Position numbers and translations under genes: made by a program. From an uncultured Anaeroplasma sp. (GTDB lineage Bacteria; Bacillota_I; Bacilli_A; Acholeplasmatales; Anaeroplasmataceae): 37,176 bases of DNA. Location: NCBI GenBank assembly GCA_945920825.1, contig CAMEKD010000004.1:1-37176 (forward strand), in the 5' to 3' direction. Shown here piece after piece: positions 1 through 8,797 of the stretch (positions are counted from its first letter, which is position 1; the number at the start of each line of letters is the position of its first letter). Below the pieces are notes generated by a model, which saw only the letters and a program-made list of their open reading frames with translations, did no database searches and was not told the DNA's origin.

Positions 1-3000
1 GCGTTAACGCATCGAATAATCTTTCCTTTTCTGCCTCTTGGTTTTCTACCCAAGTGGTTGCGAAAAGCTTAAAATATTTCCAACCCTGACGCTCAAGCAA
101 AAGCTTTTCAAGTCTATAGGTATCTGTAACATTTGAAGAATATTCACTCTTACCATCAATCATAATGGCCATAATGAAATCCTCATCCTTTTTAACTGCA
201 AGGTCAACCTTAAACGCACTAGATCCATACTGAGGTAGGACCGTATAGCCTAAAGATTCTAAGTATTCCTGAACGGATCTTATAATACCATTAGATTCTT
301 CCGTGTAATTCTTAGCTGCAACAACATTTTCAGCAAATTCTAGATAATCTCTTAATAGTAGGGCACCCTTTGAACTTGTATTTGTTTTAATATCTGTATA
401 TCGAATAGAGGATACAATCGATACATTATACTTCGCTCTAGTTACCGCAACATTTAATCTTCTTTCTCCGCCCTTAACATTTAACGGACCGAATCTTTGC
501 ATGAATTTTCCATCCTCGTTATATGCATAACAAATAGAGAAGATAATTCGATCTCTTTCATCACCCTGTACAGTTTCTAGATTCTTAATAAAGAATGGCT
601 CATCAATATCCTCTTGGAAATACTTCTTCAAGGATGGATCCTCCTTAATTAGCTTATCAAGCTCACGCTGAATCTCATCTGCCTGGCTTGATGAGAAGGC
701 TACAACGCCTAAGGATTTATCACTATTCTTATAATGCTCAATAACCATCTTTGCAACCTTTCCCGCCTCAAAGATATTCGTTCTAGTTTGCGTATTATAC
801 CTACCCATAGGATCATAGTAAAAATCAACACCAAAGCCAGTAGAGTGAATTCTTGGGGTCGGAACAGTAATTAGCTTATCCGAATAGAATGCATTATTTG
901 AGAAGGTAATTAATTCTTCGCTTCTACTTCTATAATGCCACTTTAGGGCAATGGTTTCAAAGGTTGCCATAGCCTTATCCAAAATGGATTCTAGGTCATA
1001 TTCTAATTCCTCATCTGTACCAGAATTATCATCTAGCTGTGCCATAAAGAAATTCGATGGTGGCATTTGCTTATCATCCCCTATGATAATACATTGCTTA
1101 CCTCTATAAATTGAGCCTAAGGCATCACAGGCAAAGATTTGAGATGCTTCATCAAAGATGACGCAATCAAACATATTTGGCATATTCGCTAAATAGGTAG
1201 ATACAGAAAGTGGAGACATTAGGAATACAGGCTTAATTTCAAGGGCAAGCTCAAAAATTTGCTCAAGCAATTGTCGGATTGGTTTTTGTCTTGTCTTCTT
1301 TTCATGCTCTCGCTCCAAAACCTTAAACATAGAGCCTTCAACAGCCATACCATTTTGTCTTTTTTGACTATTTTTCGCTATGATGATATCTCTATTAATC
1401 GTCAATGTCTTTTCATCTAAATCTCTAAATCCATCGATGATATCATCAATCGATTGATTTTCAAAATATTGTAAGAAATCTCCACTATGATGAACAGAAT
1501 CAATCTTATTCTTTAGGAAGGTCTTCTTAAATCTTGGGGAGATTTCATCTAGATTAAATTGATTATCCAAATAATAATACAAGAATTCCTCAGCATTCTT
1601 ATCCTTTAGCTCATCAATAATCTCTAGGGTTCTTCTATAATTTGAAATATGATTTCTTTCCTTATTAACCTCATCAATTCTATCGTAGGCTTCCTTTATT
1701 GTGCAGCTTGTAATATTGAATTGCTTAATCTTAAAAATACGAGATAGATTTAATAAATTCTTATATTCTGCTTGCTGCTCTTCTAAATCTAGATCATTTG
1801 CTTCCCAAGCATTTTTAAGCATATTAAATGCTTGTGTAGAAATGGACATATCTGGTAAGGAATCTACCGCCTTAACATCGAATAGAATTTGTCTTAGGTT
1901 TTGAAGTGCATCACTACCTAAGGACTTAGCAATGCTTGCTGCAGCATTATCTGCTTGAGCCTTATAGGCTTTTAGCTTAACTAAATCGTTTAATTCCTCA
2001 ACAACTACCTCAGGCTTAGCCTTTGCTACTCTATAGGATTGAACCTTTAAATCTAGCTCCTTAAATTCCTTCGTTTGCGATTTAAAGATACCCTTAGTTT
2101 CCTTCATCATTCTTGCATAATCTGCACGAATCTTAGGTAATTCTAAAGATAAAATATCTTCCTTATATATATTTAAAATGTCGGTCTTAATCTCTTTAGA
2201 ATAGGACATATATTTCTTAATCATATCGTTAATAATGACACGATTCTTCTTAAACATATATAGAGGTCTATATTGCTTAATTTGCACAATCTTATTTGCA
2301 ATTTCAATTGCCTTCATAGCATCAATAATATTGGATGCATCAAGGCCAATACCCTTTAATGGTAATCGTATGCTTTCAATTTTCTTAAGTAAATCTAAGG
2401 AGGCCTCAATATCTGCCCTAAGCCCCATTTTAATATATTCCTCAGAAATCTGATTTAAGCCATATAATGGAGATTCTCTATAATCACTAAATCCAATGAT
2501 TTTTGCATATCCTGCATAATCCCTTAAGGATTTAGAAATACGATCCATATCCATTAAATTATAGGTATCCATGAATTTTAATTCATATGGCACAGGCTCA
2601 CTTTTTGTATCTAAATAGATAGAATATAAATCAAACAAGGAAACGCCTAAGGATGGAATAACCTCATGAAGACTGCTTTCATAATTATGTAAATTATTTT
2701 TAAAATATTCATATTTTGTACCTAAGAATCTTGTCTTAAGCTCAATATCATATCTAGGCAAGGTTGCCGTACGATACATATTCTCAATGAATTCCTTTTT
2801 GTTTGCCTTATTCGAATGCAATTCTAGTGCGAATTCCGATAGTCTTACTCTTCTTAGGTTTTCATAAACTACATTTAAAGCGGCAATCTTTTCCGATACG
2901 AATAAGATCTTTTTTCCTACGCCAAGCATAGAAGAAATCATATTCGTAATGGTTTGGCTCTTACCAGACCCAGGAGGGCCCTGTAAACAAAAGGATTTAC

Positions 3001-3886
3001 CATTTGCGGCATACTGTATTGCCTTAAGCTGTGAGGAATCACAGTTTACAACAGGATATAGTGGTTCATTAAAATTCGCATCCCAAGATCCATGCTCCTC
3101 ACCTAATAATGCACGAATATTCGCATTCTCTAAAACGAAATCTCTATTGTATATTAAGTCATTATACATATTCATTTTATAGAAGGAATAAATACCCAAG
3201 GATAAACCCTCCTCAAGTTCTACTCCCAAAGGTAAAGCAGCTCTTGCCTTCTCAAGATATGTACTTAATGCTTCATTATTGTATGGGACTAAATCTGTGT
3301 TAAATACAGATGTAAAATAATATCTTAGGGTTGGATTTAAAATAATTTCATCCTCATATTGACGAATTACGAAGGAGCCTGAATCATTATTAATTTCAAC
3401 AGGTATTAAAAGTAGAGGAGCCTTATATTCAATTTCCTCTTCCTTATAATGCAAGAAGCATACAGAAAGGTATAGTGAATTCATTCCCTTTTCCACAATA
3501 GAGAATGTAAATTCCTTCTTCAATGCCTTTAAAGCCTTCAAAAGCCCATGCTGCTTCTTATAGCAAATAAGCTCATCCTTTTTCTCCTGCATTCTTCTTA
3601 CAGCCTCATAGACGGTATCATTTTCAAGGTCAAGTAAGTTATCCTTAGGTCCAATTATCTCCTGCTCAGGATTATTTTGCACCTCAAGTAATGCCTCATC
3701 CGTTGGGAAGAAGGTAAAGTCTCTATACTGCTTTACTCCACGGAATACCTCTTCCACATTTTTATTTAAAATGGCTAATGTTTTTAAGCCCTTATCTATA
3801 TAATTTAGTAATCTATTTCTTTTTCCTAAATCTAATAGCTGGTTTGTAACCGCAGCTAAGCGATCTTCCAATTCTTTTCTCGTCAT
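1..3886 (-). CDS. DUF4011 / superfamily 1 helicase / C-terminal Vsr-like (MTES_1575-type) nuclease protein, Hhe-like; truncated by the left window edge
   Basis: Own translation of the minus strand from ATG 3886 (MTRKELEDRLAAVTNQLLDLGKRNRLLNYIDKG...) stays open and in frame to base 2. Motifs: DUF4011 'LLDLGKRNRLLNY', Walker A 'LQGPPGSGKSQTITNM', Walker B 'CVIFDEASQ', motif III 'GDDKQMPPSNF', 'VQGDERDRIIFS', motif VI 'RRLNVAVTRAK', then 'YLESLGYTVLPQYGSSAFKVDLAV...MIDGKS'. Not in the supplied ORF track because no stop lies inside the window. Confidence 0.9.
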   Translation of the reverse strand, partial: MTRKELEDRLAAVTNQLLDLGKRNRLLNYIDKGLKTLAILNKNVEEVFRGVKQYRDFTFFPTDEALLEVQNNPEQEIIGPKDNLLDLENDTVYEAVRRMQEKKDELICYKKQHGLLKALKALKKEFTFSIVEKGMNSLYLSVCFLHYKEEEIEYKAPLLLIPVEINNDSGSFVIRQYEDEIILNPTLRYYFTSVFNTDLVPYNNEALSTYLEKARAALPLGVELEEGLSLGIYSFYKMNMYNDLIYNRDFVLENANIRALLGEEHGSWDANFNEPLYPVVNCDSSQLKAIQYAANGKSFCLQGPPGSGKSQTITNMISSMLGVGKKILFVSEKIAALNVVYENLRRVRLSEFALELHSNKANKKEFIENMYRTATLPRYDIELKTRFLGTKYEYFKNNLHNYESSLHEVIPSLGVSLFDLYSIYLDTKSEPVPYELKFMDTYNLMDMDRISKSLRDYAGYAKIIGFSDYRESPLYGLNQISEEYIKMGLRADIEASLDLLKKIESIRLPLKGIGLDASNIIDAMKAIEIANKIVQIKQYRPLYMFKKNRVIINDMIKKYMSYSKEIKTDILNIYKEDILSLELPKIRADYARMMKETKGIFKSQTKEFKELDLKVQSYRVAKAKPEVVVEELNDLVKLKAYKAQADNAAASIAKSLGSDALQNLRQILFDVKAVDSLPDMSISTQAFNMLKNAWEANDLDLEEQQAEYKNLLNLSRIFKIKQFNITSCTIKEAYDRIDEVNKERNHISNYRRTLEIIDELKDKNAEEFLYYYLDNQFNLDEISPRFKKTFLKNKIDSVHHSGDFLQYFENQSIDDIIDGFRDLDEKTLTINRDIIIAKNSQKRQNGMAVEGSMFKVLEREHEKKTRQKPIRQLLEQIFELALEIKPVFLMSPLSVSTYLANMPNMFDCVIFDEASQIFACDALGSIYRGKQCIIIGDDKQMPPSNFFMAQLDDNSGTDEELEYDLESILDKAMATFETIALKWHYRSRSEELITFSNNAFYSDKLITVPTPRIHSTGFGVDFYYDPMGRYNTQTRTNIFEAGKVAKMVIEHYKNSDKSLGVVAFSSSQADEIQRELDKLIKEDPSLKKYFQEDIDEPFFIKNLETVQGDERDRIIFSICYAYNEDGKFMQRFGPLNVKGGERRLNVAVTRAKYNVSIVSSIRYTDIKTNTSSKGALLLRDYLEFAENVVAAKNYTEESNGIIRSVQEYLESLGYTVLPQYGSSAFKVDLAVKKDEDFIMAIMIDGKSEYSSNVTDTYRLEKLLLERQGWKYFKLFATTWVENQEAEKERLFDALT

Positions 3887-3912
3887 ACTTACACCCCATA
3901 CCTATATATGTT

Positions 3913-3921
3913 ATTATATCA
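3913..3921 (-). promoter_or_regulatory. Extended -10 promoter (TGATATAAT) for the DUF4011 helicase gene
   Basis: Minus strand ...CTTCTTGATATAATAACATATATAGG...ATG(3886); fits TGnTATAAT. No good -35 seen. Confidence 0.5.
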
Positions 3922-3938
3922 AGAAGGCAAAAGAAAAA

Positions 3939-3954
3939 CCACCCTTTAGGGTGG
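3939..3954 (-). terminator. Rho-independent terminator (CCACCC-TAAA-GGGTGG-TTTTTCTTTT)
   Basis: Perfect 6-bp GC-rich stem followed by a T-tract on the minus strand, just after the 189-aa ORF. Confidence 0.75.
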
Positions 3955-3976
3955 ATTTTATTTTGTTTTCGTAAAA

Positions 3977-4546
3977 TTATTCCTCATTTCCATAGGTAGA
4001 ATTCGATATAGAAAGTATTGTATAGCCCACAAAAATCAAAATCAAATCTACCTTTTGCAAGGACACTTTACCGTTTATTTTCGAAAATAAATATCCAAAG
4101 CTTGCATCTGAAAATAAAACGAAAAATATACAGGATGCCATGATAAAACAGCCAAGTACCTCTATAGCTCTTAAATAAGGAATCCTCTTCTTCAAGGATA
4201 ATTTATCTATAGAAGCAAATCCATAGAATATAAATAATATGCTTGTAATGATCTCTGCTGCACTACCAATGTTAAGATATCCACTTATGATGTCTAATAT
4301 AAATCCTATGAAATATACTACACCAATTAAGAAATATAGAATTGGCATATAAAATTTTAGGATTTCTACCTTTTTTAATAAAATGAGTAATGCTAATACG
4401 AAAACACAAAAGCCTAGTACAATAATCATTACCTCTAGGGTTTGCCCCTTTGAAACAAGTAGGATACTTCCTACAATCATTAATATAGCTGATACTATAT
4501 GCGATACAAAAACAAATAATGTATCCTTATCCTTTAATATCTTCAT
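3977..4546 (-). CDS. Uncharacterized multi-pass membrane protein (189 aa)
   Basis: ORF with about 5-6 hydrophobic segments; RBS AAAGGAGAAG before ATG. Confidence 0.75.
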   Translation of the reverse strand: MKILKDKDTLFVFVSHIVSAILMIVGSILLVSKGQTLEVMIIVLGFCVFVLALLILLKKVEILKFYMPILYFLIGVVYFIGFILDIISGYLNIGSAAEIITSILFIFYGFASIDKLSLKKRIPYLRAIEVLGCFIMASCIFFVLFSDASFGYLFSKINGKVSLQKVDLILIFVGYTILSISNSTYGNEE

Positions 4547-4561
4547 ACATCTTCTCCTTTT

Positions 4562-4583
4562 ATTTTAAGTATACACTTAAAAT
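4562..4583. promoter_or_regulatory. Perfect inverted repeat ATTTTAAGT-ATAC-ACTTAAAAT upstream of the 189-aa gene, candidate operator
   Basis: 9-bp perfect arms about 15 bp upstream of the start codon, overlapping a -10-like TATACT on the minus strand. Confidence 0.4.
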
Positions 4584-4615
4584 AGAACAAAATAAATGTG
4601 AAATTTTAAGAAAAT

Positions 4616-4635
4616 AAACCAGCAATCGCTGGTTT
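4616..4635 (-). terminator. Terminator hairpin AAACCAGC-GATT-GCTGGTTT-ATTTTCTT
   Basis: 8-bp perfect stem overlapping the stop of the 808-aa ORF, followed by a T-rich stretch on the minus strand. Confidence 0.7.
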
Positions 4636-7060
4636 ATCTCATACGCTTATAGGTTTCGTAATTCAAATAATATAGCATTGTATCTGGATTACAATAAATA
4701 TCTGTTAAGGAAATATATAACTTTGTTTGTGTTTCACTTAAGCTAATTCCATAAATCATTTGTAAATCTCTTACAATGTCTGGCAAATACATATAATATT
4801 TCGATTCAACAATCTGTTCAATTAAGGATGAAATACCCATTTCCTCCTTTTGAACACGAATCTTTAATATTACAGAATCTGTGCTATAACATCTTTGGTA
4901 GATGATATCCTTAGATGGAATGAATAAGCTAGAATAGAAATAGTCGGAATAATTCTTTTCTAATATTGGATGGCTAAAGCCCTTATTTCTTAAGGATGTA
5001 ATCGTAAATATTTCATCCTCGTAAACAGAATTCTTAACTAGATCAACAAAATCATGAATCAATTCTAAGGTAATACCATCATTTTGAAGCATACTTAAAG
5101 AAACATAGTGATAAGGCTCAACCTCAATATATTCATAAGAATATATTCTCTTTCTTAAAGCTTCTTGGAATTCAGGTAAGGATATAAGCTTTGGATCCAT
5201 TCTCTTTAGATATAATTCATCCTTAAATAGAGTTTCCACGTAATCACTTAAGGATATATATTTATCCTTATAGATACATCTTATACCATCCTCATAGCCT
5301 AAGCTCTTTAACGTTGTTTTATTAATATAATATTCTTGGAATGGAATTCCATTTTTATTTGCTAGAGGGCCAATATCCGATATGAAATAGAAATCATCTG
5401 TCAATAATTCTTTATACATATTTAATATTTCTTCTCTAAGCTTTGGTGTTTGTACAGTAAATGTTGCGTTTTGATAATATGGACTAAATTGCTTAGCTGC
5501 ATAATTCGAGAAGGATTTTTCATTTACACCAAATACCTTTGAATAGGCCTTTGTAAAATCGGCCATAGAAACAGGAGATAGCTCAAATAAAATAGATTTA
5601 ATTTGATTGTTTCTATTTCCTGCACCAAAGACGATAATTGGCTTTCTAATGAATTCTATTGAATTGCTTCTAGCAGTCTTCTTTAGCAAGAAATAAAGCT
5701 CATATTCATCCTTGATGTCATAAGCACGCATCAAATCGAAATGTGCATCAAAAATAATCTTTGCTGAAGCCTCAATATCAATATATTGGCTTAAGGATAA
5801 GGAATGGTAGAATCCTGAATCAATGACTAAGGAATTATAATATCTAAAGCCATTTTTTCCCTCTAAAATTTGTTTAGAATTATCTAATATTTGCACGAAT
5901 TGCTTTTCATTAATGCTTAATTCCTCATGAAATAAGTTAAACCAATATTTCTTAAAATCTAGAAAAATATCCTTTTCTGATAGCGTATCCTTCAAATCAA
6001 ATCTTGCATAAATATCTAATATATCGGATGGTGTTTTTAAGACGCTAATGCCATGGATTTTTGCGTATTTTCCTAATGTATTTTGAATATTTACTCTTAC
6101 ATCAGGACTAACTCTTTCATCCTCTAGCATCTCTAAAATATTTCTTGTACCCTTTGGCTTTTTCGCCTTTATTTCTAAATAGCGGAATACCGATTTATCT
6201 AGCTGGAAGATTTTAGAAAATTCATCGATATTTAAATGATAGGAATAATATAAATCTAAATATTCATCCTCACTTAATATAGGGAATGGATATTTGGATA
6301 ATGTAGCTTTAATCTTTTCCTTTTGAATACCATAATCTAAGGCAAGCTTATCTAAAGGTACACCCTCTAAATAATCCTTTAATAAGCCTGAGGTTTTATC
6401 CTCAGATAAGCTAAAGATAAATTCCTTTAAATTTGCCTGTAGCTTCTTTATACCAAATAAAGAATTTTCAATGAATTCTTGGTTGGATAAATCCTCTAGT
6501 GCTCTATCCATTAATGAGCCATATCTATAGCATTCCTCAAGCTTAATAGATAGCTCATCTTCCATAATATAATCCTCACCTAAATTCTTTAATATACTCT
6601 TCTTTAATAGATTCATATATTCTATATCCTGGTATAAGGATTCTAAATAATTCTTTACCTCTTCCTTCTGTTTATCAAAAGGCTCATTGATTGCTAAAAT
6701 AGCATCCATAATTTTCCTTATGTTGCCTTCAGTTAAATTATATTTTTGCTTCAGCAAAATATCTGGATATAGTCTTATCATAAATAAGGAGGTAATACCC
6801 TTTTTCTTTAAGGATTGACACACCTTATCGGATACTCCACAGGAGGTTAGAGCAAATATATTATATACATTATGTTTTTCCTTAGATAATTCACATAATG
6901 CATTATAGCAATCCGCATTTTTTATTCCTGTTTCATTTGCAAATTCAAGAAATCCCATTCCTATAACATTAGATAAATCCATTCCAGAAAGAATGATATT
7001 ATTGATTACTGCAGAGGATATTCCTTTATCTGTTAAATGAAACAAATCATATTTATTCAT
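4634..7060 (-). CDS. Large uncharacterized protein (808 aa) with N-terminal helix-hairpin-helix/RNAP alpha-CTD-like repeats and a sigma-region-4-like HTH segment
   Basis: RBS GGAGGTCTTTATG. Repeated 'L...GIS..V...L...GI.S...' helical motifs at residues about 8-60 and 70-125; 'LLKDYLEGVPLDKLALDYGIQKEKIKATL' resembles a sigma region 4/HTH. Domain call is tentative. Confidence 0.6.
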   Translation of the reverse strand: MNKYDLFHLTDKGISSAVINNIILSGMDLSNVIGMGFLEFANETGIKNADCYNALCELSKEKHNVYNIFALTSCGVSDKVCQSLKKKGITSLFMIRLYPDILLKQKYNLTEGNIRKIMDAILAINEPFDKQKEEVKNYLESLYQDIEYMNLLKKSILKNLGEDYIMEDELSIKLEECYRYGSLMDRALEDLSNQEFIENSLFGIKKLQANLKEFIFSLSEDKTSGLLKDYLEGVPLDKLALDYGIQKEKIKATLSKYPFPILSEDEYLDLYYSYHLNIDEFSKIFQLDKSVFRYLEIKAKKPKGTRNILEMLEDERVSPDVRVNIQNTLGKYAKIHGISVLKTPSDILDIYARFDLKDTLSEKDIFLDFKKYWFNLFHEELSINEKQFVQILDNSKQILEGKNGFRYYNSLVIDSGFYHSLSLSQYIDIEASAKIIFDAHFDLMRAYDIKDEYELYFLLKKTARSNSIEFIRKPIIVFGAGNRNNQIKSILFELSPVSMADFTKAYSKVFGVNEKSFSNYAAKQFSPYYQNATFTVQTPKLREEILNMYKELLTDDFYFISDIGPLANKNGIPFQEYYINKTTLKSLGYEDGIRCIYKDKYISLSDYVETLFKDELYLKRMDPKLISLPEFQEALRKRIYSYEYIEVEPYHYVSLSMLQNDGITLELIHDFVDLVKNSVYEDEIFTITSLRNKGFSHPILEKNYSDYFYSSLFIPSKDIIYQRCYSTDSVILKIRVQKEEMGISSLIEQIVESKYYMYLPDIVRDLQMIYGISLSETQTKLYISLTDIYCNPDTMLYYLNYETYKRMR

Positions 7061-7069
7061 AAAGACCTC

Positions 7070-7435
7070 CTATTTTCCGCAGTCACAGTGGTCATCCATT
7101 TGGGATAAATCTAATCTTGCGGTATTGAAGCTTTCTAAGCTACCCTCTAAAAGAGCAATTACAGCATTTTCTGGGCTGCCAGATAATCCCATATAGACCC
7201 TAACATTTGCCTCTCTTAGGGTTGTAAGTGCAGGCTTTCCCATGTGTCCTGCAAGTACAACCTCAGCCTTAAGCTTTCTTACTAAGCCCGTCATATATAC
7301 ATGACCTGAGCCTTGGCATGGAATCGTCATTTTCCCAAGGATTTTCTCATCATCTGTATCAAAGATAACCATAGCCTGACAATGTCCAAAATGTGGATCT
7401 ATTCTCCCTCTATCGTAAGGTACTGCAATTTTCAT
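7070..7435 (-). CDS. NifX/NifB-like dinitrogenase iron-molybdenum cofactor (Nitro_FeMo-Co) family protein
   Basis: MKIAVPYDRGRIDPHFGHCQAMVIFD...; typical family N-terminus and length; C-terminal DDHCDCGK. Confidence 0.85.
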   Translation of the reverse strand: MKIAVPYDRGRIDPHFGHCQAMVIFDTDDEKILGKMTIPCQGSGHVYMTGLVRKLKAEVVLAGHMGKPALTTLREANVRVYMGLSGSPENAVIALLEGSLESFNTARLDLSQMDDHCDCGK

Positions 7436-7463
7436 AGTGATTCCTCCTTAGTATAGTATATAC

Positions 7464-8609
7464 TTACATTAATTTCATAAATAATGCTTTAACTTCCTCA
7501 TGGGTAGCTTCCTTTGGATTACCTGGGTAGCATGCATCATGAAGTGCATCTTTTGCTAAATTATCTAAATCCTCTTTTCTAATTTTCTCACATTTTGTTG
7601 GAATACCAACATCAAAAGATAGCTTCTTAACCGCATCAATGGCTTTAAGTCTATACTCCTCTTGGCTCATAGATTCTGTATTTGCTACGCCTAATGCCTT
7701 GGCAATATCTCTAAATTTTTCTCCCGTTACCTCTTGATTAAATTCCATTGAAATTGGAAGTAGCATAGCACATGCAACTCCATGTGGAATATCATAATAT
7801 GCAGATAATGTATGTGCCATTGCATGATCAATTCCAAGACCAACATTCGAAAATCCCATACCAGCAATATACTGTCCTAATGCCATTCCCTCTCTACCAT
7901 CTGGGTCATTTGCAACAGCCTTTCTTAAATTCTTTCCAATTAGCTCAATTGCCTTAATATGGAACATGTCACTCATTTCCCATGCACCACGGGTAATGTA
8001 ACCCTCAATTGCATGAGTAAGTGCATCCATACCTGTTGCAGCAGTTAAGCCCTTTGGCATTGTTGACATCATATCTGGGTCAACGATAGCAACCACTGGC
8101 ATATCGTGTGGATCTACACATACAAATTTTCTTTTCTTTTCAACATCTGTAATAACATAATTGATGGTTACCTCAGCTGCAGTACCTGCTGTAGTTGCAA
8201 CAGCAATAATAGGTAAGCAAGGATTCTTTGTAGGTGCAACACCCTCAAGACTTCTTACATCGGCAAATTCAGGGTTTGTCATAATAATACCAATAGCCTT
8301 TGATGTATCCATACTCGATCCACCACCAATAGCGATGATGAAATCTGCCTTTGCTGCCTTACATGCAGCAACACCACTTGTTACATTTTCAATTGTTGGG
8401 TTTGGCTTAATGTTTGAATATAGCTCATAAGCAACACCACCCTCAACTAATAAATCTAATACCTTCTTTGTTACTCCAAATTTAACTAAATCTGGGTCAC
8501 TACAAACGAAAGCCTTCTTAAATCCTCTTGCCTTTGCCTCAGGTACAATATTTAAGATTGCACCATGACCATGATATGAGGTCTCATTTAACATAAAACG
8601 ATTTGCCAT
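7464..8609 (-). CDS. Iron-containing alcohol dehydrogenase
   Basis: 'AIGGGSSMDTSKAIGI', 'TTAGTAAEVT', 'GMDALTHAIEGYIT', 'GIDHAMAHTLSAYYDIPHGVACAMLLP' Fe-ADH signatures. Confidence 0.93.
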   Translation of the reverse strand: MANRFMLNETSYHGHGAILNIVPEAKARGFKKAFVCSDPDLVKFGVTKKVLDLLVEGGVAYELYSNIKPNPTIENVTSGVAACKAAKADFIIAIGGGSSMDTSKAIGIIMTNPEFADVRSLEGVAPTKNPCLPIIAVATTAGTAAEVTINYVITDVEKKRKFVCVDPHDMPVVAIVDPDMMSTMPKGLTAATGMDALTHAIEGYITRGAWEMSDMFHIKAIELIGKNLRKAVANDPDGREGMALGQYIAGMGFSNVGLGIDHAMAHTLSAYYDIPHGVACAMLLPISMEFNQEVTGEKFRDIAKALGVANTESMSQEEYRLKAIDAVKKLSFDVGIPTKCEKIRKEDLDNLAKDALHDACYPGNPKEATHEEVKALFMKLM

Positions 8610-8738
8610 ATTTTTCCTCCTTCTAACTCTATAAATGCTCGTTCTTTTTTATAATGTATCGCTTCATTAACTAATATTTTACTATATATCTTTAAAAAAA
8701 TAAAGTTAAAGCTTTTGAGAAAGAACAAAATGGGCCGT

Positions 8739-8779
8739 AAAAAAACTAGGTTTTAAAAATATCAATTCCTAGTTTTTTT
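8739..8779 (-). terminator. Terminator hairpin AAAAAAACTAGG...CCTAGTTTTTTT
   Basis: 12-bp perfect inverted repeat with a 17-nt loop, downstream of the aldo/keto reductase ORF. Confidence 0.7.
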
Positions 8780-8797
8780 ACAACCCCAAATTTTAAA

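Noticed and set aside
1701-3303. Plus-strand ORFs of 64-77 aa (1701, 2235, 2949, 3109)
   Set aside because: All are antisense to the well-supported DUF4011 helicase frame and show no coherent protein features.
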